Source: Luteimonas marina
GTDB lineage: Bacteria > Pseudomonadota > Gammaproteobacteria > Xanthomonadales > Xanthomonadaceae
Reading direction: 5' to 3'
Length of the DNA stretch: 64,000 nucleotides
Assembly: GCF_007859325.1 (NCBI RefSeq)
Contig: NZ_VOHK01000001.1
Coordinates: forward strand, 434,001-498,000
In this document: positions 38,334 to 47,551 of the stretch, one piece after another
Layout: each line of letters opens with the position of its first letter
How positions within the stretch are numbered: position 1 is the first letter of the stretch
The notes under the pieces: generated by a model
The model's input: the letters and a program-made list of their open reading frames with translations, nothing else
Told to the model about the DNA's origin: nothing
The model's database searches: none
Made by a program: the position numbers and the translations under genes

Positions 38334-39512
38334 ATGGCCTTCGTCACCGAGTGGTTCTGGTTCTTCCTGCTGCTGCCGATCGCTGCGCTGAGCGGCTGGG
38401 TGATCGGGCGCCGCGGCGGCGAGCGCCACAGCGACACCCAGGTCAGTCGGCTGTCGACCACCTACTTCCGCGGCCTGAACTACCTGCTCAACGAGCAGCC
38501 GGACAAGGCGATCGAGCTGTTCCTGCACATCGCCGAGCTCGACAAGGAAACCTTCGAGACCCAGCTCGCGCTCGGCCACCTGTTCCGCCGCCGCGGCGAG
38601 GTCGACCGCGCGATCCGCCTGCACCAGGGCCTGGCGCAGCGCCCCGACCTGAGCGACCCGCAGAAGGTGCAGGCGCTGCTGGCGCTGGGCGAGGACTACA
38701 TGAAGTCGGGCCTGCTCGACCGCGCGGAGGTGGTGTTCAGCGACCTTGCGAAGATCGACCAGCGCGCGCCGCAGGCGCTCAAGCACCTGATCGGCATCTA
38801 CGAGGCCGAGCGCGACTGGGCCAAGGCGATCGAGAACGCGACCCGCTACGAAGCCGCGACCGGCGAGCCGATGGGCAGGCTGATCGCGCAGTTCGAATGC
38901 GAACTGGCCGATCGCCTGCGCCTGTCCGGGGATGCGGAAGACGCCCGCGCCGCCGTGGCGCGCGCCTATGCCGCGGATTCGAAGTCGGTGCGCGCGGGCA
39001 TCCTCGAAGGCCGGCTCGAAACCGACGCCGGCAACGACGCGGCCGCGATCCGCGCCTATGAACGCGCCGCCCGCCACGACACCGACTTCCTGCCGGAGGT
39101 GCTGCCGGCGCTGCTGGCCGCCTACGAGCGCGTCGGCGACACGTCCGGCGCGCGCAAGTTCCTGGCCGAGATGAGCGAACACTACCGCGGCATCGCGCCG
39201 GTGCTGGCGCTGACCCGGCTGGTGGAGCGGCAGGATGGCGTCCCCGCGGCGCGCGGCTACCTGGCGCAGCAGCTGAAGGACCGCCCGTCCGTGCGCGGCG
39301 AGGCGGCCCTGATCGACCTGACCCTGGCCGAGAACAGCAACCTCGCCGCGACCCTGCAGGACCTGCGGTTGATCACCGAGCAGCTGCTGGTGCGCAATCC
39401 GAGCTATCGCTGCAACCGCTGCGGCTTCGGCGCGCGCAGCCACCACTGGCAGTGCCCGAGCTGCAAGGAGTGGGGGACGATCAAGCCGCTGCTGAACTAC
39501 GCGGTCGTCTGA
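38334..39512 (+). CDS. lapB: lipopolysaccharide assembly protein B
   Basis: LapB (YciM) directs FtsH to degrade LpxC and so sets LPS synthesis. The 392-residue product has an N-terminal membrane helix (WFWFFLLLPIAALSGWVIG), tetratricopeptide repeats (about 40-345; KAIELFLHIAELDKETFETQ and following) and a C-terminal rubredoxin-like zinc site (Cys360, Cys363, Cys374, Cys377 in CNRCGF and CPSCKEW). All four cysteines are present. The stop codon overlaps the next gene (TGATG). Confidence 0.95.
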   Translation: MAFVTEWFWFFLLLPIAALSGWVIGRRGGERHSDTQVSRLSTTYFRGLNYLLNEQPDKAIELFLHIAELDKETFETQLALGHLFRRRGEVDRAIRLHQGLAQRPDLSDPQKVQALLALGEDYMKSGLLDRAEVVFSDLAKIDQRAPQALKHLIGIYEAERDWAKAIENATRYEAATGEPMGRLIAQFECELADRLRLSGDAEDARAAVARAYAADSKSVRAGILEGRLETDAGNDAAAIRAYERAARHDTDFLPEVLPALLAAYERVGDTSGARKFLAEMSEHYRGIAPVLALTRLVERQDGVPAARGYLAQQLKDRPSVRGEAALIDLTLAENSNLAATLQDLRLITEQLLVRNPSYRCNRCGFGARSHHWQCPSCKEWGTIKPLLNYAVV

Positions 39513-40516
39513 TGCCCCACTTTGCGATTCCCGGCCTCTGGCTGCTGGCGGGCTTCGCGATCGGCTGCGCGTCGACCTGGATGGCACGGCGCTACGCGCT
39601 CCGCCGCCGGCTGATCGACCAGCCCGGCGAGCGCCGCAGCCACCAGGCCGCCACGCCCAGGGGCGGCGGCGTCTCGATCGTCGTCGTCCTGCTGCTGGCC
39701 GCGGCGGCGCTGGCGGTGGCCGCGCCCGGGCACCTGCCGTCGATCGCCCTGGCCGCGGCAGGCCTCGCGCTGGTCGCGGGCATCGGCTGGATCGACGACC
39801 ACCGGCCGCTTTCGCCGCTGCTGCGCCTGTGCGTGCACGTGTTCGCGGCCACGCTGCTGGCGGTGGCGCTGGGCCTGGAAGGCGGCGACTGGAAGGACAT
39901 GGCCACCGCGTTCGTCGCGGCAGTGGTGCTGACCAACGTCTGGAACTTCATGGACGGTATCGACGGCATCGCCACCAGCCAGGCGATCCTGGTCGCCGCG
40001 GCCTGGGCGCTGTTCGCGGGGGAGGGGCCGGTGTTCTGGTTGGGCTTGGCGCTGGCCGCAGGGGCCTGCGGCTTCCTGCCGTTCAACTTCCCCGGGGCGC
40101 GGATCTTTCTCGGCGACGTCGGCAGCGGCGCGCTGGGCTACGCGCTCGCCGCGCTGCTGGCGCTGGTATCGATGCATCGCGGGTCCGACGGCCGCGTGCT
40201 GCTGCTGTTTCCGCTGCTGCCGTTCCTCCTTGACGCGTCCTTGACGCTGCTTGCGCGCATGGTGCGCGGCGAGGCCTGGTGGCGGCCGCACGTGCAGCAT
40301 GCCTATCAGGCATGGGCGCGGCGGGCGGGCAGCCACTCCGTGGTGACGCTGGCCTACGCCGGTGCCACCCTCGTGGCCGTACTGGCCATGTTTGCCATGC
40401 ATTCATGGAGTTCCACCGCTATCATGTCAACGTACGTGATATTCCTGGCAGCAGGGGGGCTGGCATGGATGATTCTGCGCAGGCAAGCATCGCCCGATAA
40501 ATCTGACAGCCTCTAA
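39512..40516 (+). CDS. WecA/MraY-family polyprenyl-phosphate sugar-1-phosphate transferase
   Basis: The 334-residue protein has about ten membrane helices and the family motifs: IDDHRPLSPLLRL, NVWNFMDGIDGIATSQA (Mg/UDP binding), FNFPGARIFLGDVGSGALGY and a cytoplasmic HVQHAYQAWARR loop. It transfers a sugar phosphate, probably N-acetylhexosamine phosphate, to undecaprenyl phosphate to start O-antigen or capsule units; the sugar cannot be read from sequence. It overlaps lapB by one base and leads a three-gene polysaccharide set with the CapD-like and galU genes. Confidence 0.88.
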   Translation: MPHFAIPGLWLLAGFAIGCASTWMARRYALRRRLIDQPGERRSHQAATPRGGGVSIVVVLLLAAAALAVAAPGHLPSIALAAAGLALVAGIGWIDDHRPLSPLLRLCVHVFAATLLAVALGLEGGDWKDMATAFVAAVVLTNVWNFMDGIDGIATSQAILVAAAWALFAGEGPVFWLGLALAAGACGFLPFNFPGARIFLGDVGSGALGYALAALLALVSMHRGSDGRVLLLFPLLPFLLDASLTLLARMVRGEAWWRPHVQHAYQAWARRAGSHSVVTLAYAGATLVAVLAMFAMHSWSSTAIMSTYVIFLAAGGLAWMILRRQASPDKSDSL

Positions 40517-40534
40517 AGACAGGAAGCCGTGACG

Positions 40535-42445
40535 ATGGTCAACTGGAAGGATCGGGTCAGCACCATGTTGCCCAAGGTGGCCGTGGTCGCGCACGATCTG
40601 TGCATGGTGTGGCTGTGCTGGCTGGGCCTGCACCTGTTCCGCCACTCGATGCTTCCCGTCGTGCCGCCGACGCCGGCACTGTCGACCGAAATGCTGCTGG
40701 TGCTGGCCGCGCAAGCGGCAGTGTTCTGGAAGGTCGGCCTGTATCGCGGGGTCTGGCGTTTCGCCAGCCTGCCCGACCTGATCAACATCCTGAAGGCATC
40801 GGTGATCGGCCTGATTGCGATCATGCTGATGTTGTTCGTCTACAACCGGCTCAACCAGGTGCCGCGCTCGGTGCTGCTGCTGTACCCGTTGCTGCTGACC
40901 GCGATGCTGGGCATGCCGCGCCTGCTGTATCGCGCCTGGAAGGATCACCGCACCACACGCACCGACCAGGCGGCGCTGCGCGTGCTGATCCTCGGCGCCG
41001 GGCAGGCCGGCGAGACCCTGGTCCGCGACCTGCGGCGTGCCGGCGCCTACAGCCCGGTGGGCTTCCTCGACGACGCGGCCAAGCTGCGCGGCAGCCGCCT
41101 GCAGGGAATACCGGTGCTGGGGCGGATCGAGGATGTCGGCAGGATCGCTCCAGAAACCGCGGCGAAACTGCTGGTGATCGCGATGCCCTCGGTCGATGCC
41201 GCGACCATGCGCCGCGTCGTGGCCGCCTGCGAGAGCACCGGCCTGCCGTTCCGCACCGTGCCCCGGCTCGACGACATGCTCGAGGGGCGGTCGCTGCCCG
41301 GCGAACTGAAGGAGGTCGCCATCGAGGACCTGCTTGGCCGCAAGCCGGTGACGCCCGACTGGAAGGCGATCCGCAACTGGCTCGGCGGGCGCAGCGTGCT
41401 GGTCACCGGCGCCGGCGGATCGATCGGCGGCGAACTGTGCCGGCAGTGCGCACGCCATGGCGTGAACCAGATCGCGCTGGTCGAGATCGATGAGCTCGCG
41501 CTGATCAAGACCGAATCCGAACTGCGCCGCGATTTCCCGCAGATTCGGTGCGTGCCGATCCTCGGCGACTGCGGCGATCCGGCCGTGATCCGCCATGCGC
41601 TCGGCCAGTCCAATCCGGATGCGGTGTTCCACGCCGCCGCCTACAAGCAGGTCCCGGTGCTGGAAGGGCAGTTGCGCGAAGCCGTGCGCAACAACGTCCT
41701 GGTGACCGAGGTCGTGGCCCGCGAGTCGGCAGCGGCCAGGGTTGGCACTTTCGTGCTGATTTCCACCGACAAGGCGGTCGATCCGGTCAACGTGCTCGGT
41801 GCGACCAAGCGCCTGGCGGAGATGGTCTGCCAGTCGCTGGCCGAGTCCGAGGCGACTCACTTCGTGATCGTGCGCTTCGGCAACGTGCTCGATTCGGCGG
41901 GCAGCGTGGTGCCATTGTTCCGCGAGCAGATCCGCACCGGCGGACCGGTCACGGTCACCGATCCGGACGTCACCCGCTACTTCATGACGATCCCGGAAGC
42001 CTGCCAGCTGATCATGCAGTCGGTCGCGATCGGCTCGCGCGAGGCGATCTACACCCTAGACATGGGCGAGCCGGTGCCGATCCGCCTGCTGGCCGAGCAG
42101 ATGATCCGCCTCGCCGGCAAGCAGCCCGAGCGGGACATCGCGATCGTCTACACCGGCCTGCGCCCCGGCGAAAAGCTGCACGAGACGCTGTTCCACGCAG
42201 ACGAACGCTATCGCCCCACCGTACACCCCAAGATCCTGCAGGCGGAAGCGCGCTCGGTCTCCGGCGAGAAGATCCAGCAGGCGGTGGCGCGCATTCGCGA
42301 GGCGGTCGCCGCCTACGATGTCGACACCATCGCCCTGCTGCTGCGCGAGACCCTGCCCGAGTTCAGGCCCGCGACCACCACGCCGACGCGCGAAGCCGCC
42401 GGTACAGTCGTGGCCTTCCCCGCACGACAGGCCCGCAAGACATGA
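40535..42445 (+). CDS. CapD/WbpM-type UDP-sugar 4,6-dehydratase, membrane bound
   Basis: The 636-residue product has about four N-terminal membrane helices (about 10-120), a CoA-binding-like domain (LRVLILGAGQAGETLVRDLR) and a C-terminal extended short-chain dehydrogenase domain (from about 283; VTGAGGSIGGELCRQCARHG, HAAAYKQVPVLEGQLREAV, LISTDKAVDPVNVLGATKRL). The family makes 4-keto-6-deoxy sugars such as UDP-QuiNAc or FucNAc precursors. The ATG at 40535 was chosen over GTG at 40529 because AGGAAG then has eight-base spacing. It overlaps galU by four bases (ATGA). Confidence 0.9.
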   Translation: MVNWKDRVSTMLPKVAVVAHDLCMVWLCWLGLHLFRHSMLPVVPPTPALSTEMLLVLAAQAAVFWKVGLYRGVWRFASLPDLINILKASVIGLIAIMLMLFVYNRLNQVPRSVLLLYPLLLTAMLGMPRLLYRAWKDHRTTRTDQAALRVLILGAGQAGETLVRDLRRAGAYSPVGFLDDAAKLRGSRLQGIPVLGRIEDVGRIAPETAAKLLVIAMPSVDAATMRRVVAACESTGLPFRTVPRLDDMLEGRSLPGELKEVAIEDLLGRKPVTPDWKAIRNWLGGRSVLVTGAGGSIGGELCRQCARHGVNQIALVEIDELALIKTESELRRDFPQIRCVPILGDCGDPAVIRHALGQSNPDAVFHAAAYKQVPVLEGQLREAVRNNVLVTEVVARESAAARVGTFVLISTDKAVDPVNVLGATKRLAEMVCQSLAESEATHFVIVRFGNVLDSAGSVVPLFREQIRTGGPVTVTDPDVTRYFMTIPEACQLIMQSVAIGSREAIYTLDMGEPVPIRLLAEQMIRLAGKQPERDIAIVYTGLRPGEKLHETLFHADERYRPTVHPKILQAEARSVSGEKIQQAVARIREAVAAYDVDTIALLLRETLPEFRPATTTPTREAAGTVVAFPARQARKT

Positions 42446-43344
42446 ACAAGCGTATCCGCAAGGCCGTGTTCCCGGTCGCCGGCCTGGGAACCAGGTTCCT
42501 TCCCGCGACCAAGACCGTGCCCAAGGAGATGCTGCCGATCGTCGATCGGCCCTTGATCCAGTACGCGGTTGACGAAGCCATCGAAGCCGGCTGCGACACG
42601 TTGGTGTTCGTCACCAACCGCTACAAGCACGCGGTGGCCGACTACTTCGACAAGGCCTACGAACTGGAACAGAAGCTGGAGCGATCCGGCAAGCACCAGC
42701 AACTGGAACTGGTGCGCAACGTACTTCCCGAAGGCGTGCGCGCGGTGTTCGTCACCCAGGCCGAGGCGCTGGGACTGGGGCATGCGGTGCTGTGCGCGAG
42801 GTCGGTGATCGGCGACGAGCCGTTCGCGGTCCTGCTGCCCGACGACCTGATCTGGAACCGGAACGGCGCGGGCGCGCTGAAGCAGATGGCCGACCACGCC
42901 GAAGCCAACGGCGTCGGCGCGATCGCCGTGCAGGACGTGCCGAAGGAGCAGACCGCCAGCTACGGTATCGTCGCCACCGAGGGCTTCCGCGACCGCCACG
43001 GCGCGATCCGCCGCATCGTCGAGAAGCCGAAGCCGGAGGATGCGCCGAGCACGCTGGCCGTGGTCGGCCGCTACATCCTGCCGGGCGCGATCTTCGACCA
43101 CCTCGAGACCACCGGCCGCGGCGCCGGCGGCGAGATCCAGCTGACCGATGCGATCGCGAGCCTGATCCAGGACCGCCAGGTGGACGCCTATCGCTTCCGC
43201 GGCACGCGCTTCGACTGCGGCACGCACATCGGCCTGGTCGAGGCCACGATCCGCTTCGCGCTCGACCACGAGAAGATCAGCGACGACGCCCGCGACAGCA
43301 TGGCGCGCGCGCTGCGGGAGCTGGGCGTCACCGACATCAGCTGA
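42442..43344 (+). CDS. galU: UTP-glucose-1-phosphate uridylyltransferase
   Basis: GalU makes UDP-glucose for LPS, exopolysaccharide and galactose use. The 300-residue product begins MNKRIRKAVFPVAGLGTRFL with the nucleotide-binding PATKTVPKEMLPIVDRP, followed by VFVTNRYKHAVADYFD, LGLGHAVLCA and GEIQLTDAI. It is the last gene of the WecA-like/CapD-like/galU set and converges on smpB. Confidence 0.96.
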   Translation: MNKRIRKAVFPVAGLGTRFLPATKTVPKEMLPIVDRPLIQYAVDEAIEAGCDTLVFVTNRYKHAVADYFDKAYELEQKLERSGKHQQLELVRNVLPEGVRAVFVTQAEALGLGHAVLCARSVIGDEPFAVLLPDDLIWNRNGAGALKQMADHAEANGVGAIAVQDVPKEQTASYGIVATEGFRDRHGAIRRIVEKPKPEDAPSTLAVVGRYILPGAIFDHLETTGRGAGGEIQLTDAIASLIQDRQVDAYRFRGTRFDCGTHIGLVEATIRFALDHEKISDDARDSMARALRELGVTDIS

Positions 43345-43413
43345 GCCCCCCGTTCCCCGGACATCCGCGATGCCCCGTTCACCGCGAGCGTCGCGCGTCA
43401 GCCCGCCCGGGCA

Positions 43414-43902
43414 TCACTTGTTGTGCGCCCGCATCGCCCGCTGCTTGTCGCGCGCCCAGTCGCGGTCCTTCGAGGCCTGCCGCTTGTCGTGGCTCTGCTT
43501 GCCCTTGGCCAGCGCCACTTCGGCCTTGACCTTGTTGCCCTTCCAGTACAGCGCGGTCGGCACCAGGGTGTAGCCGTCGCGCTGCACGCGGCCGATCAGG
43601 TTGTCGATCTCGCGCCGGTGCAGCAGCAGCTTGCGGCTGCGTCTGGAATCGGCGACCACGTGCGTGGAGGCCTGGATCAGCGGCGTGATCTGCGCGCCGA
43701 CCAGGAAGATCTCGCCCTCGCGCACCATGGCGTAGCTCTCGCCGATGTTGGCGCGGCCGGCGCGGATCGCCTTCAGCTCCCAGCCCTGCAGCGCCATGCC
43801 CGCCTCGAAGCGCTGTTCGAGGTGGTAGTCGTGGCGCGCGCGCTTGTTGAGCGCGATGGTCCGGTCGCCGTTTGCCTTATCCTTGCCGCTCTTCTTGCCC
43901 AT
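43414..43902 (-). CDS. smpB: SsrA-binding protein SmpB
   Basis: SmpB carries tmRNA to stalled ribosomes in trans-translation. The 162-residue beta-barrel protein shows [40 protein letters not shown] and a basic C-terminal tail ([20 protein letters not shown]) that reads the empty mRNA channel. The start at 43902 gives MGKKSGKDK; a nine-codon upstream extension is unlikely. It diverges from ratA, the usual order. The ssrA gene itself is not found in the window. Confidence 0.96.
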   Translation of the reverse strand: MGKKSGKDKANGDRTIALNKRARHDYHLEQRFEAGMALQGWELKAIRAGRANIGESYAMVREGEIFLVGAQITPLIQASTHVVADSRRSRKLLLHRREIDNLIGRVQRDGYTLVPTALYWKGNKVKAEVALAKGKQSHDKRQASKDRDWARDKQRAMRAHNK

Positions 43903-43940
43903 CCCGCCATTGTCCCCGAAGCCGGTCACGCACGCGAGCC

Positions 43941-44369
43941 ATGCCCACGATCGAACGCAGCGCGCTGGTGGAACATTCCGTGACCCGGATGTTCGCGCTG
44001 GTCAACGACATCGCCGCCTATCCCCGCCGCTTCGAATGGTGTGAGAACGCCCAGGTGCTGGAGGCGGGCGAGGAGCGGGTGCTGGCCAAGCTGGAGCTGG
44101 GCATCGGCGGCTTCCGCACCTGGTTCACCACCGAGAACACCCTGTCGCCGCCGCACCACATCGACATGGAGCTGCGCGACGGGCCGTTCCGGCGCCTGCA
44201 GGGCCGCTGGCGCTTCCATGCGCTGGACGAGACCGCGAGCAAGGTCTCGCTGGCGCTGGATTTCGAGCCGCAGAGCAGCCTGATGCTGCCGGTGCTGTCG
44301 CTGGGGCTGCGCGGGCTGGCCGACCGCATGGTCGACGATTTCGTGCGCGTCGCCGACGCCGAGGCCTAG
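43941..44369 (+). CDS. ratA: RatA-family START/polyketide-cyclase-fold protein
   Basis: The 142-residue product matches RatA/Yfj[59 protein letters not shown] and a C-terminal helix ([20 protein letters not shown]). E. coli RatA was described as blocking 70S formation; relatives of the COQ10 group bind ubiquinone, so its true role is debated. It is followed nine bases later by rnfH, as in E. coli. Confidence 0.92.
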   Translation: MPTIERSALVEHSVTRMFALVNDIAAYPRRFEWCENAQVLEAGEERVLAKLELGIGGFRTWFTTENTLSPPHHIDMELRDGPFRRLQGRWRFHALDETASKVSLALDFEPQSSLMLPVLSLGLRGLADRMVDDFVRVADAEA

Positions 44370-44378
44370 GGCCCGTCG

Positions 44379-44648
44379 ATGCGCGTGCAGGTGATTCGGG
44401 CGTGGCGGGAGCGCTTCGAGGCGGAGGAACTCGAACTCGAGCCCGGCGCGAGCGTCGCCAATGCGCTGGCGCTCACCCGCATCCCGCGCGATGGCGTGGC
44501 CGGCGTCGCGATCCACGGCGAGCGAGCGCAATCGCAGACCGTGCTGCACGACGGCGACCGCCTGGAGCTGCTGGAACCGCTGCTGGCTGACCCGAAGGAG
44601 TCCCGGCGACGCCGGGCGCAGGTGCAGGCGGGACGGACGCGGCGCTAG
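44379..44648 (+). CDS. rnfH: RnfH-family ubiquitin-like protein
   Basis: The 89-residue product has the RnfH/RatB beta-grasp plan: MRVQVIRAWRERFEAEELEL, GASVANALAL and GDRLELLEPLLADPKESRRR. Function is unknown; the family is almost always next to ratA. Its stop codon overlaps that of the convergent bamE (CTAG at 44645-44648). Confidence 0.88.
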   Translation: MRVQVIRAWRERFEAEELELEPGASVANALALTRIPRDGVAGVAIHGERAQSQTVLHDGDRLELLEPLLADPKESRRRRAQVQAGRTRR

Positions 44649-45040
44649 CGTCGCCGCTGGTTGCCCTTTTCCTTGGGCAGGTTGCCGAAGCGGCGCATGC
44701 GCTCGGACAGTTCCTTGTCCTGTTCGGCGAAGTACTCGCCGTCCCACTTCACCAGCGAGTCGTTCTCGAACCACAGGGTCATGTTCTTGACCTCCGTGTG
44801 GCCGCGGCGGTTGGTGCGCTGCGTCGCGGTGTAGTCCCAGCGCTGGTGGTGGAACGGGTCGGCGATCGAGGGCGTACCGAGCAGGGTCAGCACCTGCTGC
44901 TTGTCCATGCCGACCTGCAGCTGGTCGATCGCGTCCTTTTCGATCAGGTTGCCCTGGTAGATCGGCTGCTTGTAGAGCATGCCGCAACCGGCCGTGGCCG
45001 TGGCGATCAGGAGGGCGAGCGCGATGCGGGAAATGGGCAT
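44645..45040 (-). CDS. bamE: outer-membrane assembly lipoprotein BamE (OmlA)
   Basis: BamE is a lipoprotein of the BAM complex that inserts beta-barrel proteins. The 131-residue product has a signal ending ATATAGCGML (lipobox Cys) and the BamE core QGNLIEKDAIDQLQVGMDKQ, VLTLLGTPSIADPF, RWDYTATQRTN and NMTLWFENDSLVKWDGEYF. The start at 45040 gives a normal signal peptide. It is transcribed away from fur, the conserved arrangement described in Pseudomonas aeruginosa, where the fur and omlA promoters overlap. Confidence 0.94.
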   Translation of the reverse strand: MPISRIALALLIATATAGCGMLYKQPIYQGNLIEKDAIDQLQVGMDKQQVLTLLGTPSIADPFHHQRWDYTATQRTNRRGHTEVKNMTLWFENDSLVKWDGEYFAEQDKELSERMRRFGNLPKEKGNQRRR

Positions 45041-45076
45041 GGAACGGGGCCTGCGATGACGGGCGGAACCGGCGCG

Positions 45077-45103
45077 ATGATACACTCCCGGCGAGCACGG
45101 CAA
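45077..45103 (-). promoter_or_regulatory. candidate bamE promoter in the bamE/fur intergenic region
   Basis: On the minus strand -35 TTGCCG (45103-45098) and -10 TATCAT (45082-45077), spacer 15 bases, somewhat short. The 110-base region must also contain the fur promoter, so the two probably overlap. Confidence 0.45.
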
Positions 45104-45150
45104 CCGACATCCAGGCAGCTGTCGCTAAACCGCCTGTGAACGGAGACCCC

Positions 45151-45555
45151 ATGGAATCGATGGATTTGCGCAAGGCCGGGCTGAAGGTGACGCATCCGCG
45201 GATGCGGATCCTCGAACTGCTCGAACTGCGGACCCCGCGCCAGCACATGACCGCGGAAGACATCTACCGGCAGCTGCTGGAGCAGGGCGACGAGATCGGC
45301 CTGGCCACGGTGTACCGCGTGCTGACCCAGTTCGAGGCGGCCGGCCTCGTGGTCAAGCACAACTTCGAGGGCGGCCACGCGCTGTACGAGATTGACCGCG
45401 GCGACCACCACTACCACATGGTCGACGTGGTCAGCGACCAGATCACCGAGTTCGAGAGCCCGGAGATCGTGGCGCTGCTCAACAAGATCGCCGGCGAGCA
45501 CGGCTACGTGCTCGACGAGCACTCGCTGGTGCTGTACGTGCGCAAGAAGCGCTGA
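45151..45555 (+). CDS. fur: ferric uptake regulator Fur
   Basis: Fur represses iron-uptake genes when bound to iron. The 134-residue product has the DNA-binding half (LRKAGLKVTHPRMRILELLE, LATVYRVLTQFEAAGLVVKH) and the dimer half with metal ligands in DRGDHHYHMVDV and LDEHSLVLYVRKKR. The ATG at 45151 follows GGAGA at proper spacing; a GTG five codons upstream is less likely. The protein has no cysteine at all: the structural CxxC of E. coli Fur is replaced by residues in MVDVVSDQ. It diverges from bamE. Confidence 0.95.
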   Translation: MESMDLRKAGLKVTHPRMRILELLELRTPRQHMTAEDIYRQLLEQGDEIGLATVYRVLTQFEAAGLVVKHNFEGGHALYEIDRGDHHYHMVDVVSDQITEFESPEIVALLNKIAGEHGYVLDEHSLVLYVRKKR

Positions 45556-45574
45556 GGGCTTCAGGTCAGTCGGG

Positions 45575-45652
45575 CTGTCATATCGACCGGAGGGAGATAT
45601 CTGCTTGTCCTCGACAGGAACGGCAGATCCCTCGCTTCGCTCGGGATGACAG
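45575..45652. repeat. hybrid imperfect inverted repeat after fur
   Basis: Arms at 45575-45603 and 45624-45652 match at 22 of 29 positions. The left arm (TGTCATATCGACCGGAGGGA) resembles the family at 4718/18490, while the right arm (CTCGCTTCGCTCGGGATGAC) resembles the family at 15623-15700, so the element looks like a hybrid of the two. A further GTTCGGGATGACGG fragment follows at 45662-45675. Confidence 0.8.
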
Positions 45653-45700
45653 TCCGAATTCGTTCGGGATGACGGCCCGAAAGGGAATCCGCATTCGCGC

Positions 45701-47371
45701 CTAGTTGCCGCCCGCGGCGAGCAGGCGACGGGCCGCGGCGCGCGCTTCCTTCGAGACTTCGACGCCGCCGAGCATGCGCGCCAGTTCCTCCTGGCGCTGT
45801 TTCGAGTCGAGCCGCTGCACGGCGCTGTGGGTGATGCCGTCGCGGTCGGCCTTGCTGACGCGGTAGTGGGCGTGGCCCTGCGCGGCGACCTGCGGCAGGT
45901 GGGTCACGCACAGCACCTGCCGGCTCGCGCCGAGCGCGCGCAGCTTCTGGCCGACGATCTCGGCGACCGCGCCGCCGATACCCGAGTCGACCTCGTCGAA
46001 CACCATCGTCGGCACCGCGTCCGAGCCCAGCGCGGCGACTTCGATCGCCAGCGAGATGCGCGAGAGTTCGCCGCCCGAGGCCACGCGGCGCAGCGGCCGC
46101 GGCGGCTGGCCGGCGTTGGCCGAGACCAGGAATTCCGCGCGTTCGCCGCCCTGGGGGTCGGGGCGGTCGCCGTCGACCGGCTCCAGCGCCACCTCGAAGC
46201 GCCCGCCGCCCATGCCCAGTTCGGCGATCAGCGCGGTCGTGGCCTGCGACAGCCGGGCGGCGGTGGCCGAGCGGGCGTCGCCGAGCGCGTCGGCGGCCCT
46301 GCGCCAGCTGGCGGCCGCGACGGCGATCTCGCCGTCCAGCGCCTGCAGGCGGGTGCCGGCGTCGCGCAGTGCATCGAGTTCGGCGGCGAAGCCGGCCCGG
46401 CATCCCGCGAGTTCCTCCGGCGCGACGCGGTGCTTGCGCGCCAGTTCGTGCAGCCGCGCCAGCTTCGCGTCCAGCAGTTCGAACTGTGCCGGGTCGAGGT
46501 CGAGCTCGTCGCGCACGCGCTGCAGCAGCAGCAGCGCTTCGTCGATCTGGATCGCAGCGGCGTCGAGCATGGCGTCGACCTCGTCCAGCCGCGGCTCGTG
46601 CTCGCGTTCGCGCGACAGGCCGCCGCGCAACTGCTGCAGGCGGCGGACCAGCGACGGGCCATCGTCGCCGGACAGGCCGGCGAGCGCCTCGTCGCAGGCG
46701 GCGATCAGGCCGGCCGCGTGCGCCTGCCGGCGATGGCCGACGACCAGCGCCTCGATCGCCTCGGCGCCCAACTCCTCGCGTTCGAGTTCGGCGAGCTGGT
46801 GGCCGAGCCAGTCGATCCGCTCGGACACGTCGCCGGCCTTCGACAGCGCGTCGCGCTCGCGCTGCAGCGCGTTCCATTGCGCGGCGGCGGCGCGCACCGC
46901 CGCCAGCGGCGCGTCGTGGCCGCCGAAGGCGTCGAGCAGGGCGAGCTGGCTGGATTTCTCCAGCAGCGCCTGGTGCTCGTGCTGGCCGTGGATCTCGACC
47001 AGCAGGCCGGCCAGCTGCGACAACTGCGCCAGCGTCGCCGGGCGGCCGTTGATCCAGGCACGCGAGCCGCCGTCCGCGCGCAGGGTGCGGCGCAGGGTGC
47101 AGGCCCCGTCGTCGTCGAATTCCTGCCCGCGCAGCCAGTCCGCCGCGGCCGGGGCGTCGTCCGGGTCGAATTCGGCGTGCAGTTCGGCGCGTTCGGCGCC
47201 GTGGCGGACCATGCCGGCATCGGCGCGCAGGCCCGAGAGGAAGCCCAGCGCGTCGACCAGCAGCGACTTGCCGGCGCCGGTCTCGCCGGAGATCACGGTC
47301 ATGCCCGGCCCGAACTCCAGCTCGGTGGCCGAGACGACGGCGAAATCACGAAGGGTCAGGCGCTTGAGCAT
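45701..47371 (-). CDS. recN: DNA repair protein RecN
   Basis: RecN is an SMC-like ATPase that gathers broken DNA ends for recombination. The 556-residue product has the Walker A SGETGAGKSLLVDALGFLSG (about 28-47), two coiled-coil arms (about 150-360) and a C-terminal ATPase half with ASGGELSRISLAIEVAALG (signature) and TMVFDEVDSGIGGAVAEIVG (Walker B). The start at 47371 gives MLKRLTLRDFAVV. It diverges from hrcA. No clear LexA box was identified. Confidence 0.95.
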   Translation of the reverse strand: MLKRLTLRDFAVVSATELEFGPGMTVISGETGAGKSLLVDALGFLSGLRADAGMVRHGAERAELHAEFDPDDAPAAADWLRGQEFDDDGACTLRRTLRADGGSRAWINGRPATLAQLSQLAGLLVEIHGQHEHQALLEKSSQLALLDAFGGHDAPLAAVRAAAAQWNALQRERDALSKAGDVSERIDWLGHQLAELEREELGAEAIEALVVGHRRQAHAAGLIAACDEALAGLSGDDGPSLVRRLQQLRGGLSREREHEPRLDEVDAMLDAAAIQIDEALLLLQRVRDELDLDPAQFELLDAKLARLHELARKHRVAPEELAGCRAGFAAELDALRDAGTRLQALDGEIAVAAASWRRAADALGDARSATAARLSQATTALIAELGMGGGRFEVALEPVDGDRPDPQGGERAEFLVSANAGQPPRPLRRVASGGELSRISLAIEVAALGSDAVPTMVFDEVDSGIGGAVAEIVGQKLRALGASRQVLCVTHLPQVAAQGHAHYRVSKADRDGITHSAVQRLDSKQRQEELARMLGGVEVSKEARAAARRLLAAGGN

Positions 47372-47514
47372 GGCCGCGCATTGTAGGGCGCACGGTCGCA
47401 GCCGCCGAGACGGATGTAGCCCGGATGGCTGTCGGGAATCCCCGGGCTGGACGTTTTCCCGTCATCCCGGGCATGGCGAGCGATCGGTCCTTGCGGCCGC
47501 CCTGCGCCCGGCGC

Positions 47515-47544
47515 TTGCAGCCGCCGGACGATCGGCGATCTAAT
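47515..47544 (+). promoter_or_regulatory. candidate hrcA promoter giving a near-leaderless transcript
   Basis: TTGCAG (47515-47520) and TCTAAT (47539-47544) are 18 bases apart. Transcription would start within a base or two of the ATG at 47552, which has no ribosome-binding site. No CIRCE element (TTAGCACTC and its complement) is visible in the recN-hrcA gap. Confidence 0.35.
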
Positions 47545-47551
47545 CGTGCAG

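Noticed and set aside
43345..43413. Terminator or ssrA fragment between galU and smpB
   Set aside because: No stem with T-run and no tmRNA tag-coding or tRNA-like sequence was found.
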